A stretch of DNA of 64,000 bases from contig NZ_FMXO01000008.1 of NCBI RefSeq assembly GCF_900104215.1, positions 1 to 64,000 on the forward strand, read 5' to 3'. This stretch comes from Desulfonatronum thiosulfatophilum (lineage in GTDB: Bacteria; Desulfobacterota; Desulfovibrionia; Desulfovibrionales; Desulfonatronaceae). Below, piece after piece: positions 1 to 9,495 of this stretch. Both the position numbers and the translations under genes were made by a program. The notes beneath the pieces are model-generated. The model did no database searches. It was not told where the DNA came from and worked only from the letters and a program-made list of their open reading frames with translations. Every line of letters starts with the position of its first letter. Within the stretch, counting starts at the first letter, position 1.

Positions 1-363
<363 letters not shown>

Positions 364-506
364 GTCTCGGCCTTTCGGCCTTCTTCCGGCTCGCTTGGCG
401 TCTCGGGTCACCCCTGCTCGCCGAGCCTGGACTTCGTGGTGAACAGGCAATTACCACGGTGGGAACTTTGCATCCCACTGGAATCGCCAGGACTTCGCCT
501 GGCGCA
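364..506. other. Non-coding flank between IS21 end and inverted-repeat element
   Basis: No convincing gene is present. The stretch has two short perfect or near-perfect hairpins: tcggcctttcggccttc near 366-382, and CGCCAGG-acttcg-CCTGGCG near 486-505. It could be a remnant of a second mobile element, but nothing in it identifies one. Confidence 0.4.
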
Positions 507-680
507 CAACTACTCAGCTCATCCGAGTAAAAGCGGACTGGATACCCGCCTTCGCGGGTATGACTGCCCGGAGAGACGGCTTTAAACAACAAGTCATTCC
601 CGCGAAGGCGGGAATCCAGGTCATGCTTGCCTCAAGTTTTTGAAAGTAACCTTTTCCTGCTGTGAGGCTGGGTAGTTACA
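507..680. repeat. Miniature inverted-repeat element, copy 1
   Basis: The element is bounded by short terminal inverted repeats, aactactcagct at 508-519 and ctgggtagttac near 668-679. Inside are two hairpin modules that are reverse complements of each other: ggatacccgccttcgcgggt near 540-560 and attcccgcgaaggcgggaat near 595-615. The same layout recurs at 40551-40716, where the sequence is clearly related over its whole length (shared gtaaaagcggactggat near the left end), and in a more diverged form at 38893-39031. There is no coding potential. It is best described as a non-autonomous MITE-like repeat. The parental transposase is not in the window. Confidence 0.8.
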
Positions 681-781
681 AGAAAAGTATCTAATCAGTA
701 TATTTGCTGCATGTTAAATTGTACCCTGGGCGACACATTTTTCCCTGGGATTGCCGAACTGGGGTGCGGCAATCCCAGGTA

Positions 782-1645
782 TTACCCCTTGCTGTGATCC
801 CCCCATTGGGAGAGAAAGCGCAGGCCAAAGCGCTTGCGGATGCGCTGAATGATCTCTTCATGGGGGTGATGGGGATTTTCCGCTATTTTCGGGCAGGTTA
901 CGGGTGTTCCATGGAACGGCGTTTCCATGAGTTTGGCCTCATAGGCGTGTGCCAGCAGAACGGGCATGGAGAGAACATCCGCGGCGTTATAGGCCAATAA
1001 CGTTTCCAGGGCCCGTTCATCACCGGTGGTCTGGTATTCGTGCCAGAGCAGCACGGCAAAATATCCGTCCAATCCTTCCAGTTCATCCCGACTCAACCCC
1101 AGACGACGTTCACAGGCCTTCAGCCCCCCGGTTATCCCGACGGAACGCAATACAAAGCGAAGATCCACATGGGCTTTGGGCAGTTGCGCCTGGAGTTCGC
1201 GTTCGATAATCGGACCATCGAAGCACCGTCCATTGAAGGTGACCAGCAGGGAATATTCCTGGATATCATCGCAGAATGACTCCAGATTGCGGCCCTGGAC
1301 ATAGGTGCGCAGCCGCTTGCCGTCATAGAGGGCGATGGTCGTGATCCGGATCTCTCCGTCATCATTTGTGGTTTCGATATCTACGAAGGCCGCCTTGTCG
1401 CCGAAGTGGGAGCAAAGCCGCCAAGTTTCCGTTTTGGGCAGGCATTGGGCGAACCAGTCCGCCTCGCCGTAATGTAAGCGTTCGGTGGATTCTTCCAATG
1501 TTTGCAGGGCAGTCTTGGAGAGCAGTTTCGGATATTTTTGACCGTTGCTCAGGGCATCCTTCCAGGTCGGAATTCCGGCCTCCCAGATTTTTCGCTCCTT
1601 GATATTACCGATGCGCGGGATGTGGCAGAATGTATTGATGAGCAT
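782..1645 (-). CDS. YprB-type ribonuclease H-like 3'-5' exonuclease domain protein
   Basis: The 287-residue product matches the YprB/RNase_H_2 family, which has a DEDD-type exonuclease fold. The visible pattern is Asp89-x-Glu91 in FVDIETT, then a FNGRCFD segment, an HVDLR segment and YNAADVLSM near the C-terminus, which supply the expected acidic residues of the three Exo motifs. The N-terminus (first ~80 residues) starts LINTFCHIPRIG, as in many proteins of this family, so the ATG at 1645 is probably right. It is preceded by a modest AGG. The substrate is not known. Family members are thought to act on nucleic acid, but biochemical roles are not settled. The gene stands alone and converges with nothing obvious on its left. 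Confidence 0.85.
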   Translation of the reverse strand: MLINTFCHIPRIGNIKERKIWEAGIPTWKDALSNGQKYPKLLSKTALQTLEESTERLHYGEADWFAQCLPKTETWRLCSHFGDKAAFVDIETTNDDGEIRITTIALYDGKRLRTYVQGRNLESFCDDIQEYSLLVTFNGRCFDGPIIERELQAQLPKAHVDLRFVLRSVGITGGLKACERRLGLSRDELEGLDGYFAVLLWHEYQTTGDERALETLLAYNAADVLSMPVLLAHAYEAKLMETPFHGTPVTCPKIAENPHHPHEEIIQRIRKRFGLRFLSQWGDHSKG

Positions 1646-1797
1646 TACCTGAGTCCTGGACGGGGATGAAGTTTATGGGGACGGGGGCCTGCCTCGCGTA
1701 CCGGCTTGTTATTCCGTAATCGCCGCTGCCGCAACTTTTTTTGCCAATGTACTGTTCAGCCGTGGACCCGTTTGTCTTGATTTTGCGACGAGGGTGC

Positions 1798-1834
1798 AAA
1801 AAAAAAAACCGCCATTCGGACAGCCGAATGGCGG
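1798..1834 (-). terminator. Rho-independent terminator of htpX
   Basis: Stem CCGCCATTCGG / CCGAATGGCGG (1809-1834) with a 4-base loop, followed on the minus strand by a run of about 11 T (plus-strand A run 1798-1808). It lies 29 bases beyond the htpX stop codon. Confidence 0.9.
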
Positions 1835-1862
1835 ACTTGGTCACTTTGCTGAACCGCCGGAA

Positions 1863-2753
1863 CTATTGGATGCTTTTGCCCTGCAAAGCGGCAATGCGGT
1901 GTTCCAGGGGCGGGTGGGTCATGAACAGCATTTTCAAACCGTGGTCGCCGGTCTTGCCGCTGATTCCGAAGGAGCTCATCTGTTCCGGCAAAGGTTCCGT
2001 CATGCTCTTGCGCAGCTTTTCCAAAGCCGAGATCATCTTTTCACGTCCGGCCAGCTTGGCGCCGCCGGCGTCCGCCCGGAATTCACGTTGCCGGCTGAAC
2101 CAGAACACAATGGTGCTGGCCAGGATGCCGAAAACGATTTGGGCCACGATGCTGGTGACGAAAAAGCCGATTCCCAACCCTTCCTCGTTCTTGAGAATCA
2201 CGCGGTCCACAAAGTAGCCCACGACGCGGGAAATGAAGATGACGAAGGTGTTGACCACGCCCTGGATCAGGGTCAGGGTGACCATGTCGCCATTGGCGAT
2301 GTGGCTGACTTCATGAGCCAGGACAGCCTCGACCTCGTCCTTGTTCATGGTCCGCATCAAGCCCGTGCTGACCGCGACCAGTGAGCTGTTCTTGGTCATG
2401 CCGGTGGCAAAGGCGTTGGGAGTGTCCTGATCGAATATGGCGACTTCAGGCATGCCGATGCCGGCCCGGGCGGCCTGGGACTTCACGGTTTCCACCAGCC
2501 ATGCTTCAGCCTGGTTGCGCGGCGTGGTGATGACCTGGGCTCCGGTCATCCGTTTCGCCATCCACTTGGACATGGCCAGGGAGATGAATGAACCTCCAAA
2601 ACCGAATACAGCGGCAAACAGCAACAGGCTGCCGTAATCAAGGCCGACGCCGGTTTCGTCGAGAATGCCGGTGAATCCCAACAGAGACAAAACGACACTG
2701 AGGACAAGAATGACGGCAATGTTTGTAATCAGAAAAAGTGCAATTCTTTTCAT
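1863..2753 (-). CDS. htpX: Membrane zinc metalloprotease HtpX
   Basis: HtpX (M48B family) is an inner-membrane protease that degrades misfolded membrane proteins during envelope or heat stress. The 296-residue product has the zinc site H147-E148-x-x-H151 (HEVSH) and the downstream ligand Glu224 in a REFRADA motif. There are N-terminal membrane segments at about 5-25 and 42-62 and further hydrophobic segments at about 160-185 and 195-222. Length and order match the family. The start at 2753 has GGAGGG about 11 bases upstream. It is monocistronic, closed by the strong terminator at 1798-1834. The identification is firm. I saw no clear heat-shock promoter. Confidence 0.95.
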   Translation of the reverse strand: MKRIALFLITNIAVILVLSVVLSLLGFTGILDETGVGLDYGSLLLFAAVFGFGGSFISLAMSKWMAKRMTGAQVITTPRNQAEAWLVETVKSQAARAGIGMPEVAIFDQDTPNAFATGMTKNSSLVAVSTGLMRTMNKDEVEAVLAHEVSHIANGDMVTLTLIQGVVNTFVIFISRVVGYFVDRVILKNEEGLGIGFFVTSIVAQIVFGILASTIVFWFSRQREFRADAGGAKLAGREKMISALEKLRKSMTEPLPEQMSSFGISGKTGDHGLKMLFMTHPPLEHRIAALQGKSIQ

Positions 2754-3159
2754 GTTTCGATATCCCTCCAGAAAAAGAAAGCTGTGATATGCAAAAGGCC
2801 GAACGACTCAATCGAATCATATAAACAATCTTTGATCATGAGGCAAGATTGTACGTTTCAGGCTGCATGACGGGGGATGAGGCCGGGATGAGTGAACCCT
2901 GGACCAGCGGTACATGCGATGCTTGATCCCACTTGTTCTGGGTTAGCCATGCTCCGTTCCTTCCCGTCTGATATCCGTTCTCCAGGTTTTCGGCACTGCC
3001 ACCTAAAAAAAGTTGGCCCGATATTGCAGCTCACGCATGGAGCAGATATGAACCGTTGGGCATCGGAAAGAGGTTCGCGAACAGATCAGCAACAGCAGAA
3101 TACCTCTGTTTTTGTCCGGTAGTCGATTGTCCAGCAACATCATAACAGGAGAACTTGGC
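2754..3159. other. Intergenic region between divergent htpX and lipoprotein gene
   Basis: About 400 bases without a supportable gene. It must hold the promoters of both flanking genes. A weak sigma-54-like string (TTGGCCCGATATTGCAG near 3012-3028) has the GG-GC spacing one base short, so I do not call it. Nothing else stands out. Confidence 0.5.
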
Positions 3160-3558
3160 ATGTCCTTGAAGCGAATGACTTTGATTCTGGTCGCATCAGC
3201 ATTTTTGACCGTCACGACCGGAGGGTGCGGACCGATCTATGATACTCGATATTCTTATGTTCCGCCCGGTAATCCTCAAGGGCAAACCTGTGTGTTTCAA
3301 TGTGAGAATATCAATATGCAGTGCGAGCAGCTTGAGCAGATGAAAGAAGAAAATTGTATAAATCGCGCCAGGCTCGATGAGGAACGCTGCAAGGAAAACA
3401 TCCGCCGGCAGGGTCGAGAGCCCAACTCCTCTGAATGTTCACAACTGGCTTTTTGCAGCGCGGATCATGATCATTGTTCAGAAAGATATCGACACTGCTA
3501 TCAGAACTGCGGCGGCAGAGTGCATGCGGAACAGGTTTGCGTTTTCAACTGTCCGTAG
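3160..3558 (+). CDS. Small cysteine-rich lipoprotein of unknown function
   Basis: 132 residues. The start at 3160 is chosen because AGGAG lies 6 bases upstream and the N-terminus then reads as a lipoprotein signal: basic MSLKR, a hydrophobic core and a lipobox ending T-G-G-C with Cys at about residue 22. After the lipid-carrying Cys there are 12 further cysteines spread to the last residue but one (pairs such as TCVFQC, FCSADHDHC, VCVFNC). This suggests a disulfide-stabilised or metal-binding periplasmic domain. The middle is rich in Glu, Gln and Arg and probably helical. I do not recognise the family. The next gene, gltB, follows within about 40-60 bases, but a shared transcript is not shown and a functional link is unlikely. 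Confidence 0.75.
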   Translation: MSLKRMTLILVASAFLTVTTGGCGPIYDTRYSYVPPGNPQGQTCVFQCENINMQCEQLEQMKEENCINRARLDEERCKENIRRQGREPNSSECSQLAFCSADHDHCSERYRHCYQNCGGRVHAEQVCVFNCP

Positions 3559-3599
3559 GAAGTTGTGCCGACTGTTCCCTTCTTCACCAGATCGCAACC

Positions 3600-6500
3600 A
3601 TGACCAATAACGGAGGTTCCGTGTCCCATCCCGTCCAACTTTCAAGACCTGACGCGGCTCTTTGTGAAGAGCGCGATGCGTGCGCCATTATCGCTTTCGT
3701 TGACAAACGCGGCCGGATGACCCACGCCAACGTGGTCCGAACCATCGAGGCCTTGAAAAAAATGGCGCATCGTTCCGGCGACATTAATGACGAAGGGGAC
3801 GGTTGCGGAATCATGACCGACATTCCGCGTGAGCTTTGGAGCCACAGGCTGCACGAAGCCGGATTGTCGCCGCACCTGGCCGAATCCAGCGGTTTTTTCG
3901 TCGGCCATTTCCTCTTGCCGCACCGAATCCGCGAGCGAGCAGAAGAAATATGCGATAAGATCCGCCATATCTTTGCCTTGCGCGGTCTGGATCTGCTTTT
4001 GGAGTTGCGAGGTAAAACCAACGACGCGGAACTGGGTCCCATGGCCAGGGCCGAAACGCCGCTGTTCTGGCAGGTGGCCGGTCTTGTGAAACAGGAAGTG
4101 CGCATCACCACCGGCCAACTTCTGTTCAAAGTCGTGCAGGAGCTGGAAGCCATGGAGCCTGACCTGCATGTGGCCTCATTGTCTCAGGACACTGTGGTCT
4201 ACAAGGTTCGGGGTGGTCCGGATCTGCTGCAGAGAGTCTATCCGGAGCTGCGCGATCCAGCTACCCGCTCCAAAATTTGTCTGGGACACAGCAGGTATTC
4301 CACCAACACCCTGCCCACGGTGGAACGGACGCAACCTTTCTCCATTCTGGCCCACAACGGTGAAATCAACACCATCGAACGACTGCGAGGCGCGTCCCGA
4401 AACCTGGGGATCGATCCGGTACTTGGCGGCAGCGATTCCCAGGATCTGAACCGGTGCATCGAAGGCCTGATCCATCGCTTTGGGTTCGAACTTATCGAAG
4501 CCTTTGCCATGCTGTTCCCGGCGGTGCACAGCGAGGTGGAGCAGTATCCCGAAGACTTGCGCAAGGTTTATGAAACCTACCGCTGGCTGTTTCCGCCTTC
4601 GGCCCAGGGACCGGCCGCCATTGTCGCCCGGCATGGCGACGTCTGCATCGGCAGCGTGGACGCTCTGGGATTGCGTCCGCTTTGGTTCGGAGAAAGCGAC
4701 TACAACTATTATCTGTCATCGGAAAAGGGCGTCGTGGATCTGGAGGATACGGCTTCAGATCCCATCCCCCTGGCTCCGGGCGAAAAAATGGCGATCCTGT
4801 CCGTTTCAGGACGCAGGGCCGTGGTCTTCAACTACCGGGCCTATCAGCGTCGCCTGGTTCGCTTGATGCAGGGCCGAAGCGCGCTTCAGGAGCGTGTGCG
4901 GGCGTACTACCGCGATATACCTGAGCAGAAGGGAGAGTTGGTCCGCTTGGAGGATCTGTTTGACGATGGTCTGCCGCGCATGACGCCTACGGAAATGACC
5001 CGGGATAATGTTCTGGCGGCCTTTGGCTGGCACAAGTACGACGTGGATATGCGCAAGAAGACCGCAACCATCGGCGGAGCGGTCATCGGTTCCATGGGCT
5101 ACCAGGGTCCGCTGGCCTGCCTCAGCGGTGAGGGCCTGCCGAACATATCCGAGTATTTCAAGGAAAACGTGGCCGTGGTTACCAATCCGGCCATCGACCG
5201 GGAGCGGGAAGCGGACCACTTCACAACCCGCTGCATCCTTGGTGATCGTCCGGAAATGGGCAGCCGGGAGCGTTCCGGCGCCGTAGGGCTGGAACTGCGG
5301 ACACCGCTGTTGCTTGGCGGATGTCTGGACAGTCAGGTTTGCGGCTCGGCTCTTTCGACACTGGCCGCGGAATTCGGCACGCAAACCATGGATGCGGTGC
5401 TCTCGTTTTTTACGGCCCAAGGCCGTGATCCCGGGCGGGTGGCCATCCTGGACGCCACCTTTGATCCGCGGGGCGACCTCCCATCGCGTCTTGACGATCT
5501 ATGCGACGAGGCCCACACGGCCATCAACAACGGGGCAGTCCTGCTGATCCTGGATGATTCGCGGAGTTTTTCCGATGGTCGGGTCTTTCTCGATCCGGGT
5601 CTGGCCCTGGCCGTGATGGGCAACTTCCTGGAGGAGCATCGCCTGCGGCGGCGTTGCTCACTCATCGTGCGCAGCGCCGCGGTGCGCAATCTGCACGATG
5701 TTATGTTCCTGATCGGCCTGGGCGCGGATGCGATCAATCCCTACCTGATCTGGCGCATGGCCAGGCTGCACGCCACCGAATCCCGTCCGGCCGAAACGGT
5801 GATCCGAACCACCATGGACGTCCTCCAAAAAGGCATGGAAAAGGTGATGTCCACCATGGGCATCCATGAACTGTGCGGTTACGGCAGGATTTTCTCCTCC
5901 ATCGGGTTGGCCGACGATCTGGCCGCGCTGTTCAAGTGTCAAAACTTCTGCCGTTCCGCGGATACGGGTCTGTCCATGGCCCGCATGGCGGAGACGGCTC
6001 ACATCCGTCTGGCCAAGGCCACGGATCAGGTGCCGGCTCCGCTCTGGAGCACTCCGCCCAGAAATGCCATGGTCGGAAAGATCTTGCGCCGGACCGCCAC
6101 CGGCGTGGTCGGCTTCCGGGAGATGGCCCAGGAACTGACCGCTCTAGAACGGGAGAATCCCGTGGCCTTGCGCCATGTCCTGGGTTTTGTCCGTCCCGCG
6201 GAGCACGCGCATCCCCTTGTCATGCGGGAGGTGGACATCAGTATCGGCAATCACGCCATGCCGTTGTTCATTCCGGCCATGAGCTTCGGTTCTCAGGGCG
6301 AAAGCTCCTTCCGGGCTTATGCCGAGGCGGCGAAAATCCTGAACATCATCTGTATGAACGGCGAAGGCGGAGAAATTCCGGACATGCTCGGCAAGTACCG
6401 CCATAACCGCGGTCAGCAGATCGCATCGGGGCGGTTCGGCGTGCACATGGCTTTCCTGAATTCCGCTGATTTTTTGGAAATCAAGGTCGGACAGGGCGCC

Positions 6501-8213
6501 AAGCCCGGCGAGGGAGGGCATCTGCCCGGGCAGAAGGTGACGGCCATGGTGGCGGAGGCCAGGCACTGCAAGCCTGGGATTCCTCTGATTTCGCCTTCCA
6601 ACCATCACGACATCTATTCCATCGAGGACCTGGAGCAGATCATCACCGAACTGAAAACGGCCAACCCTACAGCCCGGATTTCCGTAAAGATTCCGGTGAC
6701 CAGCGGTGTCGGCACCATTGCCGTGGGCGTCGCAAAGGCCGGGGCGGACATTGTCGCCGTTTCCGGTTTCGACGGAGGTACGGGGGCGGCCCGGGAGCAC
6801 AGCAAGAAATATGTCGGCTTGCCCGCGGAGATCGGCGTTGCCTACGCGCACCGGGCCCTGGTGGAGTCGGGCTTGCGCAGTAATGTCGAACTGTGGGCCG
6901 ACGGCGGGCTGCGCAGCGGAGCAGATGCCTTGAAAATGATATTCCTCGGTGCGGAACGGGTGGGCTTGGGCACGGTGGCCTTGATGGGCGTTGGCTGCAT
7001 CAGCTGCCGGCGCTGCCACCTGGACGCCTGCCCTCGCGGCATTTCCACCCAGTTGCGGACCAGGGAGGATGCCCTGGCCAGGGGCGTCAAGGGCTTCTCG
7101 CCCATGGACGTGGCCGCGGAGACGGACAACCTGGTCCGGCTGCTGGCCTGCATCGGCGAGGAGATGCGCGCGATCCTGGCGGATCTCGGCGTAGCCCGCC
7201 TGCGGGACGTGGTCGGGCGGACGGACCTGCTGACCCAGATCTCCCACAAGGAGGCCGTGGCCCTGGATGATATCCTGGCCAAACCGGCCATGGACGGATC
7301 GTGCGGTCCGGCAGGCGCGTTGCGGATCGTCCGCAAGCCCCTGAACTATCTGACTAAGCTCGTTGCGCATATCTCTCTGTCCGAATTTGACGAGGAACAG
7401 ACCCGCGAGGTGCGGTATACGGATCAGTACGTGCGCAGCGTGGACCGGGCCATGGGCACCTATCTTGCCGGTGCCGTTGTCCGGCAATTCGGCGATGCCG
7501 GCGAGCGCAAAGCCCGGCTGCGGCTGGACTCCTCGGTGCCGGGCAACGGCCTGTGTGCCTTCAACATCCCGGGCATCGAGGTGATGGTGGACGGCGGAGC
7601 CCAGGACGGCACGGCCAAGGGAAGCTTCGGCGGCGCGTGCGGGGTGTTCAAGGGCGCCAACCTGCTGGGTCGTCGCGTGGACGGCTCCACGGGCAAGAGC
7701 TTTGCCTACGGGGCCATTGGCGGGATGCTCATGGTCCAGAACTATGCCGACTCCCGGGCCTGCATCCGGATGTCCGGGGCGGACGCCGTGTTCGGGGCGC
7801 GAATCACCGCGCGAGTTCGCGACGAAGAGGGCAATCTGGCTGTCCGGGCTCACCTGAAAGGCTTTGCCTTCGAGTACATGACCGGGGGGCGGGTAGTGGT
7901 CCTGGGCGATCCGGGGCCATGGATCTGTTCGGGGATGACCGGCGGCGTGATCTATCAATGCCTGTACCCGGAGTTCGGTTTCGAAGAGACGTCGCTATAT
8001 CGCCGAATGGCCCGCGGAGCTGACGTGACGGTCCGTCCCGCGGATGAAAAAGCCCTGGGGGACATCCGAGAATTGCTGGGCAGGTATGTGACTGAATTGC
8101 GATCAACTTTTCAGGAAGAAGAAGCCCTGGAGGTTGAACGACTGATGGCTGAAGCCGAAACTCGCTTCGTGTCCATCATTCCTGTTGAAAAAAAGCCGAC
8201 CAAGGCTGAGTAG
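3600..8213 (+). CDS. gltB: Glutamate synthase, large (alpha) subunit
   Basis: Makes two glutamates from glutamine and 2-oxoglutarate. At 1537 residues it is the full length of a GltB. The domain order is the N-terminal class-II glutaminase domain (about 28-430), a central domain, the FMN/2-oxoglutarate synthase domain (about 830-1200) and the C-terminal GXGXG helix domain with runs such as GGAQDGTAKGSFGG. The likely catalytic Cys is residue 28 in RDACAIIAF. The 3Fe-4S cluster cysteines are seen at CISCRRCHLDAC (about 6994-7029). The start could be ATG 3600 or in-frame GTG 3621, which has GGAGG 4 bases upstream. Either leaves a short leader to be removed before the catalytic Cys. No small subunit (gltD) gene lies beside it, so its electron donor is encoded elsewhere or is different. 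Confidence 0.95.
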   Translation: MTNNGGSVSHPVQLSRPDAALCEERDACAIIAFVDKRGRMTHANVVRTIEALKKMAHRSGDINDEGDGCGIMTDIPRELWSHRLHEAGLSPHLAESSGFFVGHFLLPHRIRERAEEICDKIRHIFALRGLDLLLELRGKTNDAELGPMARAETPLFWQVAGLVKQEVRITTGQLLFKVVQELEAMEPDLHVASLSQDTVVYKVRGGPDLLQRVYPELRDPATRSKICLGHSRYSTNTLPTVERTQPFSILAHNGEINTIERLRGASRNLGIDPVLGGSDSQDLNRCIEGLIHRFGFELIEAFAMLFPAVHSEVEQYPEDLRKVYETYRWLFPPSAQGPAAIVARHGDVCIGSVDALGLRPLWFGESDYNYYLSSEKGVVDLEDTASDPIPLAPGEKMAILSVSGRRAVVFNYRAYQRRLVRLMQGRSALQERVRAYYRDIPEQKGELVRLEDLFDDGLPRMTPTEMTRDNVLAAFGWHKYDVDMRKKTATIGGAVIGSMGYQGPLACLSGEGLPNISEYFKENVAVVTNPAIDREREADHFTTRCILGDRPEMGSRERSGAVGLELRTPLLLGGCLDSQVCGSALSTLAAEFGTQTMDAVLSFFTAQGRDPGRVAILDATFDPRGDLPSRLDDLCDEAHTAINNGAVLLILDDSRSFSDGRVFLDPGLALAVMGNFLEEHRLRRRCSLIVRSAAVRNLHDVMFLIGLGADAINPYLIWRMARLHATESRPAETVIRTTMDVLQKGMEKVMSTMGIHELCGYGRIFSSIGLADDLAALFKCQNFCRSADTGLSMARMAETAHIRLAKATDQVPAPLWSTPPRNAMVGKILRRTATGVVGFREMAQELTALERENPVALRHVLGFVRPAEHAHPLVMREVDISIGNHAMPLFIPAMSFGSQGESSFRAYAEAAKILNIICMNGEGGEIPDMLGKYRHNRGQQIASGRFGVHMAFLNSADFLEIKVGQGAKPGEGGHLPGQKVTAMVAEARHCKPGIPLISPSNHHDIYSIEDLEQIITELKTANPTARISVKIPVTSGVGTIAVGVAKAGADIVAVSGFDGGTGAAREHSKKYVGLPAEIGVAYAHRALVESGLRSNVELWADGGLRSGADALKMIFLGAERVGLGTVALMGVGCISCRRCHLDACPRGISTQLRTREDALARGVKGFSPMDVAAETDNLVRLLACIGEEMRAILADLGVARLRDVVGRTDLLTQISHKEAVALDDILAKPAMDGSCGPAGALRIVRKPLNYLTKLVAHISLSEFDEEQTREVRYTDQYVRSVDRAMGTYLAGAVVRQFGDAGERKARLRLDSSVPGNGLCAFNIPGIEVMVDGGAQDGTAKGSFGGACGVFKGANLLGRRVDGSTGKSFAYGAIGGMLMVQNYADSRACIRMSGADAVFGARITARVRDEEGNLAVRAHLKGFAFEYMTGGRVVVLGDPGPWICSGMTGGVIYQCLYPEFGFEETSLYRRMARGADVTVRPADEKALGDIRELLGRYVTELRSTFQEEEALEVERLMAEAETRFVSIIPVEKKPTKAE

Positions 8214-8358
8214 GAATGGACATGAATGATATTCATTATCGATACAAGCAGGTGCCACTTGCGTAAATTTTGGTATCTGTTGATGCTGTTTAGAATCAAG
8301 GAATCGAACTGTGCGCAAGTAAATTGCTGAACACCAACCTCAGACCTGGAGTGATGAA

Positions 8359-8661
8359 ATGATCAAACACATTGTCATGTGGACGCTGAAGGATGAGGCC
8401 GAGGGGGCCGTGGCTGTGGAGAACGGGAAGAAAATCAAGCAGATGCTCGAGGGGCTCAACGGGAAGATTCCGGGGCTGAAGCACCTGGAGGTGGGGCTGG
8501 ATGTTTTTCAGGCTTCGCCGGAATGGCATGTGGTGCTCTACTCCGAGCTGGAGTCCCGCGAGGCCCTGGAGGGCTATCAAAAACACCCTGAGCACTTGCG
8601 TTGCGTGGAATTCGTGAAGAAAGTGGTTTCGAATCGTGGCGTGGTGGATTACGAAATCTAG
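8359..8661 (+). CDS. Dabb (stress-responsive A/B barrel) domain protein
   Basis: A 100-residue protein consisting of one Dabb domain, a dimeric ferredoxin-like alpha+beta barrel. It shows the family hallmarks MIKHIVMWTLK at the N-terminus, the central PGLKHLEVGLDV strand, a SELESREALEGYQKHPEH helix and a C-terminal valine-rich strand. Proteins of this size are common in bacteria and mostly have no assigned reaction. ATG 8359 is preceded by a weak GGAG (tggagtga). It sits 9 bases upstream of the isochorismatase-family gene and probably shares its transcript. Confidence 0.9.
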   Translation: MIKHIVMWTLKDEAEGAVAVENGKKIKQMLEGLNGKIPGLKHLEVGLDVFQASPEWHVVLYSELESREALEGYQKHPEHLRCVEFVKKVVSNRGVVDYEI

Positions 8662-8670
8662 GGGCGCATC

Positions 8671-9249
8671 GTGCAGACCCTCATCAATCCCGCCCTGATC
8701 GTGGTGGACATGCAAAACGACTTTGTTCTCCCCGGGGCCCCGGCCACGGTGGCAGGGGCCAGGGAGACAATACCCTCGATCCGCGGGCTCCTTGATCATG
8801 CCCGCCGCCATTCGTGGCCCGTGGTGCATGCGGTCCGCGAACACCGCGCCGACGGTTCAGACGTGGAATACACGCGCCGCGAACTGTTTCGTGAATCCGG
8901 CGGGATCTGTGTCGCGGGCACGCCGGGCGCGCGCATTGTCGAGGAATTGACGCCGGAACCGGGAGACTATGTCCTGACCAAGCAGCGGTTCAGCGCGTTT
9001 CTGGGCACGGAACTGGATCTGCTGCTGCGCAGGTTGCGGATCACGACCCTGGTCATTGCCGGAACACAATACCCGAACTGTATCCGGGCCACGGCCGTGG
9101 ACGCCCTGGCCCGGGATTACCGGGTGGTGGTGATCACGGACGCCTGTTCAGCCCAAACCAAGCAGATAGCGAAAAACAACGTCGAAGACATGCGGAACAT
9201 GGGCATGATCTGCATCCCACTGCAAAACCTGCTGCCTCGTTTCCAATAA
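8671..9249 (+). CDS. Isochorismatase-family cysteine hydrolase
   Basis: A 192-residue single-domain hydrolase of the isochorismatase/nicotinamidase superfamily. The catalytic triad is visible: Asp13 in VVDMQND, Lys104 in TKQRFSAF and Cys137 in QYPNCIRATA. It is close in layout to plant and bacterial nicotinamidase-like or ureidoacrylate-type amidohydrolases, but the substrate cannot be told from these motifs. The start is GTG at 8671, because the next in-frame ATG (within VDMQND) would delete the catalytic Asp. It follows the Dabb gene by 9 bases, so the two are probably cotranscribed. Downstream lies the facing hexanucleotide repeat at 9263-9470. Confidence 0.9.
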   Translation: MQTLINPALIVVDMQNDFVLPGAPATVAGARETIPSIRGLLDHARRHSWPVVHAVREHRADGSDVEYTRRELFRESGGICVAGTPGARIVEELTPEPGDYVLTKQRFSAFLGTELDLLLRRLRITTLVIAGTQYPNCIRATAVDALARDYRVVVITDACSAQTKQIAKNNVEDMRNMGMICIPLQNLLPRFQ

Positions 9250-9262
9250 TCAACTATCCGCA

Positions 9263-9470
9263 TATCGAAATCAAAATCGCCATCGAAATCGCAATCGAAA
9301 TCGATCCCGTCTCTTTCTCCGGGCAGCGACGCTGATTGCAACAAGTTATTCCCGCGAAGGCGGGAATCCAGGTTCAAATGTGAGGTCGTGCACGGAATGT
9401 GCTGACTTGTCAGTTATACGATTGCGATGGCGATTCGATTTGGATTTCGATTTGGATTTCGATTGCGATG
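9263..9470. repeat. Facing hexanucleotide-repeat arms, locus 1
   Basis: The left arm (9263-9306) is a degenerate tandem of atcgaa/atcgca units. The right arm (9419-9470) is the reverse complement type, cgattt/cgattg units. About 110 bases separate the arms, including one copy of the attcccgcgaaggcgggaat hairpin at 9348-9368. The whole could fold into one long imperfect hairpin. It lies between the convergent isochorismatase gene and treY, where a shared transcription stop would be expected. A second locus with the same design is at 55834-55973. Confidence 0.8.
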
Positions 9471-9495
9471 TGTCTGAATTCGCTGATGGATGGGT

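Noticed and set aside
3012-3028. Sigma-54-like promoter before the lipoprotein gene
   Set aside because: The distance between the GG and GC elements is one base too short, and this spacing is normally invariant.
6144-7958. Long open frame on the minus strand (about 600 codons)
   Set aside because: It lies fully inside gltB on the other strand, has no recognisable motif, and is a by-product of the high-GC codon pattern.
9263-9470. CRISPR array
   Set aside because: The units are 6-12 bases, directly adjacent and degenerate, with no spacers and no cas genes nearby.
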